From NCBI RefSeq assembly GCF_019104765.1, contig NZ_JAHRXJ010000011.1:558001-622000 (forward strand): a stretch of 64,000 nt of DNA, given 5' to 3'. Below are positions 45,118-55,640 of the stretch, piece after piece (position 1 is the first letter of the stretch; the number at the start of each line of letters is the position of its first letter). Made by a program: the position numbers and the translations under genes. The notes below the pieces were generated by a model. It searched no databases, was not told the DNA's origin, and saw nothing but the letters and a program-made list of their open reading frames with translations. This DNA is from Synechococcus sp. HK05 (GTDB lineage: Bacteria > Cyanobacteriota > Cyanobacteriia > PCC-6307 > Cyanobiaceae).

Positions 45118-45199
45118 TGGTCTGAGGCGTTGCCCTGCAGCCGGCATCCGCCGCGCGCAGCGCGAGCGGCAGCCGGCGAAAGGGCAACGCCTCAGACCA
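45118..45199 (-). repeat. 82-base hairpin abutting the ndhF stop codon
   Basis: Arms 45118-45136 and 45181-45199 pair over 19 perfect bases; inside, GCCGGC (45140-45145 with 45172-45177) and further GC-rich pairs continue the stem to a three-base loop. It begins the base after the ndhF TGA (45202-45200). Possible 3' stabiliser, attenuator or mobile palindrome. No poly-T follows. Confidence 0.85.
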
Positions 45200-47212
45200 T
45201 CACCCGAGTGCTCCGAACAGCACCACCAGCGCGATCACGCCGCCGAACACGATCAGGGCATAGAACTGAGCGCGGCCGGTTTCGAAGTATTTGAGGCCTT
45301 CGCCGCTGCCGAGGGTCACGAGGCCGGTGAGGTTCACCACGCCGTCGACCACTTTGGAATCCACCTCCAGCACCGAGCGGGCCAGCTTGCGGCTGCCTTG
45401 CACGAACAGCTTGTCGTTGATGGCATCGAGGTACCACTTGTTCGCCAGGAAGGCGTTGATCGCGGGGAAACGACCAGCCACGGCGGTGCCCAGATCGATC
45501 TTGCGCAAGGCGTAGGCCAGCACAGCCACCGTGATGCCCACCACCGAGATCGCCACGGAGGCGCCGGCCAGAGGCAGGAACTCACCCCAGCTGAAGTGCT
45601 CGGCCACTTCGGCGGCCTCGTGGGGATCCAGGAGCATGCCGAAACGGCTGTTCCAGGGCACGCCCAGCAGGCCCACCAGCACCGAAGGCACCGCCAACAC
45701 GGCTAGGGGCATCGCCATCTGCCAGCCCGATTCGTGCGGGTGCTCCGCATGGGCATGGCCGTGGTCGTCGGCGTGTTCGTCGGAGCTCTTGCCGGCGGCG
45801 GCCATTAGCTGCGCTTGCATCGCCTTGTCGTTGCCGCGGAAGCTGCCCTCGAAGGTGAGGAAATACAGCCGGAACATGTAGAAGGCGGTCATGCCGGCGG
45901 TGATGAAGCCGGCGGCCCAGAGCACCGGGAAGCTGCCGAAGGCCTGGCCGAGGATTTCGTCCTTGCTCCAGAAGCCGGCCAGGGGCGGGATGCCGCTGAT
46001 GGCCAGGCAGCCGATGAAGAAGGTGCTGCTGGTGATCGGCATGTGCTTGCGCAGGCCGCCCATCAGGCGCATGTCTTGCGCGAGCACGGGCTCGTGGCCC
46101 ACCACCTCTTCCATGGCGTGGATCACGGAACCGGAGCCCAGGAAGAGCATCGCCTTGAAGAAGGCGTGGGTCACCAGGTGGAACATGCCGGCCACCGGGG
46201 CACCGCAGCCCATGGCCAGCATCATGTAGCCGAGCTGGCTCACGGTGCTGTAGGCCAGACCCTTCTTGAGATCCATCTGGGTGAGGGCGATCGAGGCCCC
46301 CAGGAACAGCGTGATCGTGCCGATCACGGCCACCACCACCTGCACCTCCGGGAAGGGCACGTACACCGGTTGCAGGCGCGCCACCAGGAACACCCCGGCC
46401 GCCACCATCGTGGCGGCGTGGATCAGGGCCGAGATGGGCGTGGGGCCCTCCATGGCGTCGGGCAGCCACACGTGCAGCGGGAACTGGGCCGATTTCGCCA
46501 TCGGGCCCATGAACACCAGCAGGCAGAGCAGCACGGCGATGCCGTTGGGCACGCTGCCGTTGGCGATGGCGGCTTGCAGGCCACTGCCCACCTGTTCAAA
46601 GCCGAAGCTGCCGGTGGCCCAGAACAGGCCGAGGATGCCGAGCAGCAGGCCGAAGTCGCCCACGCGGTTCACCACAAAGGCTTTCTGGGCGGCATTGGCG
46701 GCGCCATCGCGGTCGTACCAGAAGCCCACCAGCAGGTAGGAGCACATCCCCACTAGCTCCCAGAACACATAGATCTGCAGGAGGTTGGGGCTGATCACCA
46801 GGCCCAGCATCGAGCTGCTGAACAGGGCCAGGTAGGTGAAAAAGCGCACATAGCCCTTGTCGTGGGCCATGTAGCCATCGGAATACACCATCACCAGCAC
46901 GGCGATGGTGGTGACCAGGGCAAGCATCACGGCGCCCAGGGCATCCACCCGGAAGCCCATCTCCAGGGTGAAGGCGCCAGCGCTGGCCCAGTTGAACAGC
47001 ACTTCGGTGGGGCCGGCCCCCGCCAGCTGCTGGGCGAGCACGGCGTAGCTGAGCACCGCGGCGGCCCCCACGCTGGTGATCAGCAGCAACGCCACCGGTT
47101 TGCGCAACCGATTCACCGTGCGGTTGAAGCTGATCAGCCCAAGACCCACCAACGCTGCCCCGATCAGGGGCAACACCGGAATCAGCCAGGCGAGTTCGGC
47201 AGGCGAGGGCAT
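45200..47212 (-). CDS. ndhF: NAD(P)H-quinone oxidoreductase subunit 5 (NdhF1 type)
   Basis: Distal antiporter-like proton-pumping subunit of NDH-1, 670 residues, with the long lateral-helix C-terminus. QIYVFWELVGMCSYLLVGFWYDR, KSAQFPLHVWLPDAMEGPTPISALIHAATMVAAG and KGLAYSTVSQLGYMMLAMG are the conserved core; the His-rich EHADDHGHAHAEHPHE loop is strain-specific. The ATG at 47212 precedes the family start. Followed by ndhD on the same strand after a structured spacer. Confidence 0.95.
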   Translation of the reverse strand: MPSPAELAWLIPVLPLIGAALVGLGLISFNRTVNRLRKPVALLLITSVGAAAVLSYAVLAQQLAGAGPTEVLFNWASAGAFTLEMGFRVDALGAVMLALVTTIAVLVMVYSDGYMAHDKGYVRFFTYLALFSSSMLGLVISPNLLQIYVFWELVGMCSYLLVGFWYDRDGAANAAQKAFVVNRVGDFGLLLGILGLFWATGSFGFEQVGSGLQAAIANGSVPNGIAVLLCLLVFMGPMAKSAQFPLHVWLPDAMEGPTPISALIHAATMVAAGVFLVARLQPVYVPFPEVQVVVAVIGTITLFLGASIALTQMDLKKGLAYSTVSQLGYMMLAMGCGAPVAGMFHLVTHAFFKAMLFLGSGSVIHAMEEVVGHEPVLAQDMRLMGGLRKHMPITSSTFFIGCLAISGIPPLAGFWSKDEILGQAFGSFPVLWAAGFITAGMTAFYMFRLYFLTFEGSFRGNDKAMQAQLMAAAGKSSDEHADDHGHAHAEHPHESGWQMAMPLAVLAVPSVLVGLLGVPWNSRFGMLLDPHEAAEVAEHFSWGEFLPLAGASVAISVVGITVAVLAYALRKIDLGTAVAGRFPAINAFLANKWYLDAINDKLFVQGSRKLARSVLEVDSKVVDGVVNLTGLVTLGSGEGLKYFETGRAQFYALIVFGGVIALVVLFGALG

Positions 47213-47258
47213 CCGGCGCTGGAGCAATCAGGGCGAGTGTAGGCAGCGCGAGAGGCGC

Positions 47259-47999
47259 TTATCCCAGCCAATGGGCCAGCCCGGTGCGGCTGAAGGCTGT
47301 GGCGCCGCTGCCGATGAAGCGATGAGCCCACCAGAACACGCCCACGGCGATGGCGATGCCCAGCTGAGCGGGCCGCAGGAATTCCGTCAGCTGCAGTTGT
47401 TGGCGGCCATCGAGCACGGCCCGAAATGGGATCACGGAGGTGCTGGCCCGCAGCTCCTCAAAGGCCGCACCGAAGCGATTGGCCAAGCGGCGATCACCGT
47501 TCCAGATCGCGAACAGGTGATGGGCAATCAGGCCGGCGCAGGTGGCCACCATGAAGCTGCTGCCGATCCAGAGCAGATGGGTGCAGCACCAGAGGATCTG
47601 CCCGATCGCCTGGGGATGGCGGCTCACGCGGATGATCCCGGTGGCATACATCCGCACCTGCGGCTTCAGCACCGCCGGGATCTCCAGCAGGTTGTAGGTG
47701 GCTGGGTAGAGAAACAGGAAGCTGATGGCGGTGCCGATCCACACCAGCGGAATGATCCAGGGCTGGTCCTGCAGATTCCAGAGCCGGATGCCGTCGTAGC
47801 GGTGGGCCAGGAAGTAGCCGATCACCACCACGGCGGAGGGGATGCTCACCGCTGCAAACAACAGGCGCCAGGCCCGTTCGCCGATGCGCTCCACCCCCCA
47901 GTAGCGCAGGGAGGCGCCGCCGCTGTGGATCACGGCAAAGCCCAGCAGCAACGCCAGCATCACCCAGCTGCTGTGGTGGAGATCGCTGCTGGGAGTCAC
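47259..47999 (-). CDS. NnrU-family protein, probable 15-cis-zeta-carotene isomerase (Z-ISO)
   Basis: A 246-residue membrane protein with seven or so helices. The NnrU core [21 protein letters not shown] and [33 protein letters not shown] match plant Z-ISO, a haem-containing isomerase of 9,15,9'-tri-cis-zeta-carotene. The location within 5.3 kb of crtP-crtB is consistent. Cyanobacterial homologues have been linked to this step, so the call is probable, not certain. GTG start. Confidence 0.78.
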   Translation of the reverse strand: MTPSSDLHHSSWVMLALLLGFAVIHSGGASLRYWGVERIGERAWRLLFAAVSIPSAVVVIGYFLAHRYDGIRLWNLQDQPWIIPLVWIGTAISFLFLYPATYNLLEIPAVLKPQVRMYATGIIRVSRHPQAIGQILWCCTHLLWIGSSFMVATCAGLIAHHLFAIWNGDRRLANRFGAAFEELRASTSVIPFRAVLDGRQQLQLTEFLRPAQLGIAIAVGVFWWAHRFIGSGATAFSRTGLAHWLG

Positions 48000-48063
48000 A
48001 GGCCGGCTGGCGTAAGGAATGTGCTGATTCTCCCCAGTCGCCTGAGCAACCCGAGAGGGCCCC

Positions 48064-48069
48064 TAGAGT
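48064..48069 (+). promoter_or_regulatory. Candidate -10 element of rbcR
   Basis: TAGAGT, 31 bases ahead of the rbcR ATG, in the 101-base divergent spacer with the Z-ISO gene. LysR regulators usually autoregulate from such spacers, but no T-N11-A operator is clear. Confidence 0.28.
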
Positions 48070-48100
48070 TCTGACTCCCGCAGCATCCCTGCGCCCCTGC

Positions 48101-49096
48101 ATGGCTGATCTGCCCTTCACCCTTGATCAGCTGCGCATCCTGCGGGCGATCGCCAGCGAGGGCAGCTTCAAGAAGGCGGCCGACAGCCTTTATGTGACAC
48201 AGCCGGCGGTGAGCCTGCAGATCCAGAATCTGGAAAAGCAGCTGAATGTGTCGCTGTTTGACCGGGGTGGGCGCAAGGCGCAGCTCACGGAGGCCGGCCA
48301 CCTGCTGCTCAGCTACTGCGACCGGATCCTGAGCCAGTGCCAGGAGGCCTGCCGCGCCCTCGACGATCTCCACAACCTCAAGGGCGGTTCACTGATCGTG
48401 GGCGCCAGCCAGACCACCGGCACCTATCTGATGCCGCGGATGATCGGGCTGTTCCGCCAGAAGTATCCAGAGGTGGCGGTGCAGCTGCAGGTGCACAGCA
48501 CCCGCCGCACCGGCTGGAGCGTGGCCAACGGCCAGATCGACCTGGCGATCATCGGTGGGGAGCTCCCCAGCGAATTGAACGAGCTCCTCCAGGTGGTGCC
48601 CTATGCCAGTGATGAGTTGGCGCTGGTGCTGCCCACCAAGCACCCCCTGGCCCGCCTGGCGGAGCTCAGCAAAGACGACCTCTACCGCCTGGGCTTCGTC
48701 TGCCTGGATGCCCAATCCACCACCCGCAAGATGGTGGACCAACTGTTGGCGCGCTCCGGCCTCGATGTGTCGCGCCTGAAAATCGAGATGGAGCTCAATT
48801 CCTTTGAGGCCATCAAAAATGCTGTGCAGAGCGGCCTGGGTGCGGCGTTCCTGCCGGTGGTGTCGATCGAGCGGGAACTGGCCGCAGGCAGCCTGCATCG
48901 CCCGGCCCTGGCGGATCTCTCCGTGCGGCGGCAGCTGAAGTTGATCAGCCACCCCTCGCGCTACTGCTCGAGGGCTGCTGATGCCTTCCGCAAAGAGGTG
49001 CTTCCGGTGTTCGCCAGCCCCGATAGCCCCTTGCGCCGGCCCCTGCTGCAGAACCAGCCGGCCGGCTCAGACCCCGGCGGTGACGATCAGAACTGA
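48101..49096 (+). CDS. rbcR: LysR-type regulator RbcR
   Basis: LysR family regulator of carbon-fixation genes (RbcR group). Helix-turn-helix in [43 protein letters not shown] (about 6-48, given in two pieces), then an effector-binding domain with [19 protein letters not shown] and [18 protein letters not shown]. 331 residues. Divergent from the Z-ISO/NnrU gene, as LysR genes often are from their targets. The 3' end overlaps the DUF3172 gene by ten bases. Confidence 0.9.
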   Translation: MADLPFTLDQLRILRAIASEGSFKKAADSLYVTQPAVSLQIQNLEKQLNVSLFDRGGRKAQLTEAGHLLLSYCDRILSQCQEACRALDDLHNLKGGSLIVGASQTTGTYLMPRMIGLFRQKYPEVAVQLQVHSTRRTGWSVANGQIDLAIIGGELPSELNELLQVVPYASDELALVLPTKHPLARLAELSKDDLYRLGFVCLDAQSTTRKMVDQLLARSGLDVSRLKIEMELNSFEAIKNAVQSGLGAAFLPVVSIERELAAGSLHRPALADLSVRRQLKLISHPSRYCSRAADAFRKEVLPVFASPDSPLRRPLLQNQPAGSDPGGDDQN

Positions 49097-49731
49097 TCCG
49101 CCTCAGGGGTGATGCCCACGGTGTCGTCGGCCACACCTTTGGTGAGGAACTTGTTCTCGCTGATGTCGGTCTGATACACGCAGCGCACCACGGGCTTGTC
49201 CTTCACCGAGCCGATGTAGGCGAAGGTGTTCATACGTTGCTTGCACTGCCGCATCTGCTCGGCGCTCACCGCACCCTCCTTCTGCAGCACGCTCCAGTTC
49301 TCGCGGCGAATCACGCAACCGGGCTTGAGCGAAGGCTGCGTCACGAAGCTGGTGCTTGGGTTCATCGTGGTGTACAGCTCGATGTCCATCACGAAGGCGC
49401 TCGCCCCCCATTGGCGGCAGAACTCAGGGTCGGGTACCGCCATATCGAGCTGCTGGGAGCTGGCGATATTCCCTTGATCACCCTGAGTAGTGCTGGAGAT
49501 GCCGGTGCCGATACCGATCCCCACCACCAACACGCCCGCCAGGATCGCTCCACTGGCCACGTTGAACTGGAATCCGCCGCCTCCGGAACCACCACCTGGA
49601 CCGCCTCCGGAGCCACCCCCACGCCTGGGCATCTCATAGGGGTCGCGCCCGCGGTTGGGGCGGCCGCGTCGATCCTCCGGGTAGCCGTAGCGATCGTCGT
49701 CGTAGCCGCGGCTGCTGCGGGAACGGGTCAT
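49087..49731 (-). CDS. DUF3172 membrane-anchored protein
   Basis: A 214-residue DUF3172 protein: a basic, Asp/Tyr-rich start ([14 protein letters not shown]), a glycine-rich linker, one transmembrane helix (about 60-78), and an exported C-terminal domain with three cysteines ([23 protein letters not shown]) likely to form disulfides. Function unknown, restricted to oxygenic phototrophs as far as I know. Starts at ATG 49731, overlapping the ndhM stop. Confidence 0.85.
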   Translation of the reverse strand: MTRSRSSRGYDDDRYGYPEDRRGRPNRGRDPYEMPRRGGGSGGGPGGGSGGGGFQFNVASGAILAGVLVVGIGIGTGISSTTQGDQGNIASSQQLDMAVPDPEFCRQWGASAFVMDIELYTTMNPSTSFVTQPSLKPGCVIRRENWSVLQKEGAVSAEQMRQCKQRMNTFAYIGSVKDKPVVRCVYQTDISENKFLTKGVADDTVGITPEADQF

Positions 49732-50075
49732 GCGTTCTGGGGGGCCTGCGGCAGGCCCATCGAGTAGTTCAGCACCCGGCAATCGGGGTTGTAGCGGAGG
49801 GCGCCGGCCTGCAGCAGTTCACGGATCTGGCCTTCGAGTTCTGAGCCGATGCGGCGCAGGTTGTAATCGTTGAGATCCTGGCCAGCGTGGGCCTCCACCA
49901 GCTCACGAAAGCGCTGCTGCACGGCGTCTTGGCTGGCGTTGTCCCAGATGAATTCGTTGTCGGGGTCGAGATCGAGGGTGAGCTGGTTGGGGTCGCACAC
50001 CAGCTGGCCGTTCTCCACACGGGCGGTGAAGATCCGCACATGGCGGGTGGTGGATTTGAGCAGTGTGTCGGCCAT
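49728..50075 (-). CDS. ndhM: NDH-1 subunit M
   Basis: Oxygenic-photosynthesis-specific peripheral-arm subunit of NDH-1, 115 residues. The [15 protein letters not shown] start, [23 protein letters not shown] and [21 protein letters not shown] core, and the YSMGLP end are typical. ATG at 50075; the upstream frame extension is not conserved. It is divergent from crtP across a 129-base spacer and co-directional with DUF3172 (ATGA overlap). Confidence 0.94.
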   Translation of the reverse strand: MADTLLKSTTRHVRIFTARVENGQLVCDPNQLTLDLDPDNEFIWDNASQDAVQQRFRELVEAHAGQDLNDYNLRRIGSELEGQIRELLQAGALRYNPDCRVLNYSMGLPQAPQNA

Positions 50076-50129
50076 GGAGGCAGGGCAGCGCAGGCCGGCA
50101 GACCCAAGGACCGGCTGGAGCAACTTTAG

Positions 50130-51605
<1,476 letters not shown>

Positions 51606-51609
51606 GCCT

Positions 51610-52533
51610 GTGTCGTTGGCTGCTGCCCCAACAGAGATTCCTTCCTTAGAGGAGGCCTACGAGGCCTGCCGGCAAGAAACCGCCGAGTGGGCGAAAACCT
51701 TCTATCTCGGCACCCTGTTGATGCCCCCGGCGAAGCGCCGGGCCATCTGGGCGATCTACGTGTGGTGTCGCCGCACCGACGAGTTGATGGACAGCCCCGA
51801 GGCGATGACCCGCCCCGAGGCTGAACTGGCCCAGCGGCTCGATGCCTGGGAGCAGCGCACCCGCGATCTCTTTCGAGGCACCGTGCGCGATGGCCTCGAT
51901 CGGGTGATGGCCGACACGATTGAGCGCTACCCCCAGCCGATCCAGCCCTATCTCGACATGATCGAGGGCATGCGGATGGATCTCACCACCCATCGCTATG
52001 CCACGTTTGAGCAGCTGAAGCTCTACTGCTACCGGGTTGCCGGCACAGTGGGGTTGATGACCCAAGAGGTGATGGGCATCGATCCGGCCTACACCTCAGC
52101 TCCTTGGAGCCATCCCCCCGACACCAGCGAAGCGGCGGTAGCGCTCGGCATTGCCAATCAGCTAACGAACATCTTGCGTGATGTGGGTGAGGATCGTGGT
52201 CGCGGCCGCATCTATCTGCCCCAAGAAGATCTCGAACGCTTCGGCTACAGCGAAGAGGAGCTGATGGCTGGCACTCTCAATGACAGTTGGCGAGAGTTGA
52301 TGCGCTTTCAGTTAAATCGGGCGCGTGATTGGTTTGCGCGATCGGAGGCGGGTGTGCGCTGGCTGGCTCCCGATGCGCGCTGGCCGGTTTGGGCATCACT
52401 GCGCTTGTATCGCGGCATTCTCGATGTGATTGAAGAGTTGGACTACGACGTGTTCAAGTACCGCGCCTATGTGCCAACTTCCGGTAAGTTCCTCGATTTG
52501 CCCCGTTCGTTTGTGATAGCTCAGGCGCGTTGA
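51610..52533 (+). CDS. crtB: Phytoene synthase
   Basis: Condenses two geranylgeranyl diphosphates to 15-cis-phytoene. The trans-isoprenyl diphosphate motifs YVWCRRTDELMD and NQLTNILRDVGEDRGRGRIYLP are intact, as are the Mg-binding Asp clusters. 307 residues from the GTG at 51610. Its last 13 bases overlap the convergent hydrolase gene. Confidence 0.96.
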   Translation: MSLAAAPTEIPSLEEAYEACRQETAEWAKTFYLGTLLMPPAKRRAIWAIYVWCRRTDELMDSPEAMTRPEAELAQRLDAWEQRTRDLFRGTVRDGLDRVMADTIERYPQPIQPYLDMIEGMRMDLTTHRYATFEQLKLYCYRVAGTVGLMTQEVMGIDPAYTSAPWSHPPDTSEAAVALGIANQLTNILRDVGEDRGRGRIYLPQEDLERFGYSEEELMAGTLNDSWRELMRFQLNRARDWFARSEAGVRWLAPDARWPVWASLRLYRGILDVIEELDYDVFKYRAYVPTSGKFLDLPRSFVIAQAR

Positions 52534-53465
52534 CACCAGCCCAGTTGAAGCCAATGCAACAGGATTGGATTCACCTGCTCGGGTGATTCGTCGTGGGGGC
52601 AATGGCCAAGCCCCTCAAGCACAGTGAGCTCTTGAATGCAGGCGTGGTTTTGCTCCCATCGCTGCGCTTCCTCAAGGGGTTCCCATGGATCCTGAGCGCC
52701 CCAGAGCAGGCGCACAGGTACCCGCAGCTGCTCCATGAGCTGGGGTGCCAGCCAGTCGTTGAAGAGATTCACGAAGCCGCGAAAGCTCTCGGTGGCGCCA
52801 GGTTGTTGGCTGGGGCGCAGCAACAGATCCACAAGCTCCTGATCCACATTGCGGCCGCTGGGGTAGGCCTGCTGCAGCACACTGCGCACGAAGGCGGGCC
52901 GAGCCAGTACCAGAAACAGGCTGTTGATGATCCAGCGCTGCCGCACCACCGTCATCACGAGTGGGCGTGTGAGACGGGCCGGCCAGGGTTGAGTGTCTAG
53001 CCGCTTCAGATCGAGTTCACGCTGGGCGCAGTCGATCAGGATCACTTGCTGTGGATCGTGGTGGATGGCTTGCAACAGCCGTGTGGCATTCAGGGCCACC
53101 ACACCGCCGATCGAGTTTCCGATCAGTTGTAATTCGATTCCATCCCCAAGACCGATCACTTCGAGGCAGAAATCGCGCACTTGCTCCGCCCAGAGATCGA
53201 ACCCGTAGCGCACCCCTCCAGGGATCAGCGGCTCTCCCTCCAGGCAGGAGATCGGCTTGCTGCTGTTGCCAAAGCCGAGTAAGTCGATGGCAAAAACAGT
53301 TGCCTCTTGGCTCAAGGGAGCCAGGTTGTGACGCCAGTGCCCTTTGGAGGCTCCGAAACCATGAATACAAAGAACGGCTCTCCCAGGGGAAGAGCCGTTG
53401 GCTTGCGATTTAACGCAGCTGTATCTAATGGAAAAGCCGCGCCAGGTCCAGCACTGCTCTTCCAT
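52521..53465 (-). CDS. Alpha/beta-fold hydrolase (dephytylase-like)
   Basis: A 314-residue alpha/beta hydrolase. CIHGFGASKGHWRHN gives the oxyanion region, LIGNSIGG the nucleophile Ser, WGAQDPWEP the Asp, and LGHCPHDESPEQV the His. The opening (RGFSIRYSC) and the cap resemble plastid/cyanobacterial chlorophyll dephytylases and related esterases, but the substrate cannot be fixed from sequence. It lies eight bases downstream of the RRM gene on the same strand; a TTG start at 53477 would overlap it. Confidence 0.85.
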   Translation of the reverse strand: MEEQCWTWRGFSIRYSCVKSQANGSSPGRAVLCIHGFGASKGHWRHNLAPLSQEATVFAIDLLGFGNSSKPISCLEGEPLIPGGVRYGFDLWAEQVRDFCLEVIGLGDGIELQLIGNSIGGVVALNATRLLQAIHHDPQQVILIDCAQRELDLKRLDTQPWPARLTRPLVMTVVRQRWIINSLFLVLARPAFVRSVLQQAYPSGRNVDQELVDLLLRPSQQPGATESFRGFVNLFNDWLAPQLMEQLRVPVRLLWGAQDPWEPLEEAQRWEQNHACIQELTVLEGLGHCPHDESPEQVNPILLHWLQLGWCQRA

Positions 53466-53473
53466 GGTTGTCG

Positions 53474-53902
53474 TCAAACCGCAGCTTTCTGGTTATCGAG
53501 CAGGTTCTTAAGCTTGGCCAGTTCGCCGGCCCAGCGGGGATCGGGAGCGCCTTCTTCCACGGTGTCGCGGTGCACCACTTTGTTCACGGCTTTGCGGGCC
53601 ACGGCGGGTGTGCCAGGGGCACCACCGGGGCGGCGATCATTACCCCGGCGGTCATCGCGGCGCTCGGAGCGCTCGATGCGGAGGGCGTTGCCGGCGAACT
53701 CACGGCCGTTGAGCTGCTCGATCACCGCATCGGCCACTTTCTCGTCGTCGACGTTGGCAAAACCGAAGCCACGACCAGCGCCGGTTTCACGGTCTTGAAC
53801 AGCCTTGAAGCGAATCCCTTCACCCACGCTGGAGAACAGAGCGTCGAGCTCCTTGGCGTCAAAGCTCTGGGGCAGGTTGCCAACGTACAGACGAACGCTC
53901 AT
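53474..53902 (-). CDS. Cyanobacterial RRM RNA-binding protein (Rbp)
   Basis: Single RNA-recognition-motif protein of 142 residues: RNP2 RLYVGNLP at the start, RNP1 GRGFGFANV about 50 residues in, then an Arg/Asp/Gly-rich linker and a C-terminal helix (WAGELAKLKNLLDNQ). Such Rbp proteins are often cold-inducible. The ATG at 53902 is at the conserved start; the 204-base upstream spacer may be a long untranslated leader. Confidence 0.92.
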   Translation of the reverse strand: MSVRLYVGNLPQSFDAKELDALFSSVGEGIRFKAVQDRETGAGRGFGFANVDDEKVADAVIEQLNGREFAGNALRIERSERRDDRRGNDRRPGGAPGTPAVARKAVNKVVHRDTVEEGAPDPRWAGELAKLKNLLDNQKAAV

Positions 53903-54083
53903 GGGAAGGAAGGGAGGAAAGAGAGGGGAAAACGTGTTCTGGCCTTGCGGGCTGACACCACGCGGTCGGAAAGTGCCCGCCAATTCATGCACTGCCGGTA
54001 TGGCAGCTGCGGGAATGGGCGTTTCAAGGCTGTTAACCGAACTGGCGAGATCTCAGCGTCCGAATTGGCGCGAATCAGGTCGT

Positions 54084-54106
54084 CTTAAACGCCTTTGCGT
54101 TTGAAG
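54084..54106 (-). terminator. Candidate hairpin at the 3' end of cca
   Basis: AAACGC-CTTT-GCGTTT plus three more pairs across one bulge, starting the base after the cca stop codon. Only a short T stretch follows on the minus strand, so it is a weak or factor-dependent terminator at best. Confidence 0.35.
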
Positions 54107-55360
54107 TTAATCACGGCGAGGTGCCCTTTCGCCAGCATCTTCAGCAGATTCGAGCCAGCGACGGGCTTGCTCCAGCGCCGCATCGCGATTGTCCAGGCGT
54201 CCGAAGGCTTGCTCTTGCATCAGGTGTAGCAGCAGCGCTCCCAAGGCCGGAGACGGTGGAATCTGCAGTGCGCGCTGCAAGCTCAGCCCATCGATGGGGG
54301 GGCTGGGATGAAACAGGTGATCGCTGGGATCCCGCCAGCGCTCCATCCAGGCGCGGGCGGCATCGCTGGGCCAGTCCAGGACCAGGGCCGGCAAGCTCGC
54401 TTCCAGATCTCGATGCAGCTGCAACCGTTCCGTTTCTGGGAGCGCAGCCGCCTGCATCGCTGGCTGTGTGCCCCCCAGCTGCTGCTGCCAGCGGCGCAGG
54501 GTGCTCACCTGCTTCTGCAGCTTGCGGCTGCTGCGCAGTTGCTCCAGCGCCGCGGCATCCACCACGTTGGCCAGCCGCGCCAGCGGCAAAAAGCTGCTCC
54601 GCTCCGCTTGGCTCCAGCCGCGCTCGTGTGCCGCCTGGGCACTGCACCGCGCTAGCCGCTGGGCTTCTTCAGGGGTCCAGGGGCTCCGGCGCCAGGGGAC
54701 TAGCAGCTTCAGCTCCAGGCAACGCGCTAGCAACGGCTCGCCCCCGGGGGCCGCCGCCAGCTTGTCCAGCTCCGCAAGCACCCGTTCGCCCGCGACAGGG
54801 GCTATGGCTGCGTGGTGCTGACTGATCCACCTGGCCGTGCTCGGCTCCAGCGCAAAGTCCAACTGGCCCGCTAGCCGCAGCCCCCGCAACAGCCGCAGTG
54901 GGTCGTCGAGCAGGTTGCTCTCCGCCACAGCCACCAGTTGCTTGGCTTGCAAGTGGCGGTAGCCGTTCAGCGGATCCACCAGCAGCCGGCGCTCCGCCAG
55001 GGGCAGCGCCATCGCATTGATCGTGTAGTCGCGCCGGTGTAGATCGGCCTCCAGGCTGTCGCCATCGCGCCGGGCCAAATCGATGCTCCAGCCGCCGATC
55101 ACCAGCCGCGCCATGGAGCGTTCGGCATCCAGCACCACAGTGCTGCCCCCATGGCGCCGCCCCAGCTGCCGGCAGAGCGCCACCGCATCTCCCTCCACCA
55201 CGACATCCAGATCCGGGGCGTCACCGAGGCGATCCAGCAGGGCATCGCGCACGGCGCCTCCCACCAAGGCCGCCTCCTGGGGAAAGGCCTCCTTGGGGAG
55301 TGGCCAGCGCTCCGGTTGCAGTCGCCTCCAGGCCTGCTCAGCTGCACCAGCAGGGTTCAC
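54107..55360 (-). CDS. cca: CCA tRNA nucleotidyltransferase (class II)
   Basis: Adds or repairs the CCA end of tRNA without a template. Nucleotidyltransferase head: EAALVGGAVRDALLDRLGDAPDLDVVVEG, the RRDYTINAMAL region and the DPLRLLRGLRLAGQL neck; a helical body then a C-terminal end at RRWLESAEDAGER. GTG at 55360 leaves 28 bases to the divergent ycf34; ATG codons at 55390 or 55396 would overlap it. About 417 residues, in the usual range for the cyanobacterial long form. Confidence 0.9.
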   Translation of the reverse strand: MNPAGAAEQAWRRLQPERWPLPKEAFPQEAALVGGAVRDALLDRLGDAPDLDVVVEGDAVALCRQLGRRHGGSTVVLDAERSMARLVIGGWSIDLARRDGDSLEADLHRRDYTINAMALPLAERRLLVDPLNGYRHLQAKQLVAVAESNLLDDPLRLLRGLRLAGQLDFALEPSTARWISQHHAAIAPVAGERVLAELDKLAAAPGGEPLLARCLELKLLVPWRRSPWTPEEAQRLARCSAQAAHERGWSQAERSSFLPLARLANVVDAAALEQLRSSRKLQKQVSTLRRWQQQLGGTQPAMQAAALPETERLQLHRDLEASLPALVLDWPSDAARAWMERWRDPSDHLFHPSPPIDGLSLQRALQIPPSPALGALLLHLMQEQAFGRLDNRDAALEQARRWLESAEDAGERAPRRD

Positions 55361-55388
55361 AATGGCCCCATCCGCTGCGGCGCCGGGC

Positions 55389-55640
55389 ATGTGCATCTGC
55401 GTGGATTGCCGCTGGGTGGATCAATGCCAGGCCTACCACGCGGTTGAACGCCAACACGGCGTGGCCCACCTCACCCCAACGCCGGTGTTTGTGCCGCAGG
55501 AGCCCAGGATTCACGTTCAAGTGCTCGACCTGGCGCCTGGCCAGGTGGGGGTGGAGTGGGATGTGCGGGCGTGCGGCAGTTTTGAGCTCGATCGAGGCCG
55601 CTGGCAGCGGTTGCGCCCGGATCAGGTGGTGCCCACATGA
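55389..55640 (+). CDS. ycf34: Ycf34, iron-sulfur protein
   Basis: An 83-residue member of the Ycf34 family conserved in cyanobacteria and some plastids. It begins MCICVDCRWVDQCQAYHAVE, with Cys2, Cys4, Cys7 and Cys13 as likely cluster ligands. Ycf34 binds a 4Fe-4S cluster and affects photosynthetic electron transport. Start overlaps the possible ATG starts of the divergent cca gene; the stop overlaps tsaB (ATGA). Confidence 0.92.
   Translation: MCICVDCRWVDQCQAYHAVERQHGVAHLTPTPVFVPQEPRIHVQVLDLAPGQVGVEWDVRACGSFELDRGRWQRLRPDQVVPT

Larger units (their letters stand above)
44847..45199. other. 353-base non-coding, strongly structured stretch between ndhF and ndhD
   Basis: No credible gene on either strand. 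It contains a 23-bp perfect inverted repeat (44932-44998), a segment complementary to a more distant one (45066-45086 with 45162-45182), and an 82-base hairpin (45118-45199) beginning exactly at the ndhF stop codon. It is the only gene-free stretch above 300 bases in the window, and the only cluster of long palindromes. Confidence 0.8.

Noticed and set aside
43782-45125. Long open frame (about 447 codons) on the plus strand opposite ndhD
   Set aside because: It mirrors a well-supported gene in GC-rich DNA, has His/Gln-rich composition typical of antisense frames, and no family features.
44847-45199. CRISPR array or insertion sequence in the ndhF-ndhD spacer
   Set aside because: No regularly spaced direct repeats, no target-site duplication and no transposase; only inverted repeats are present.
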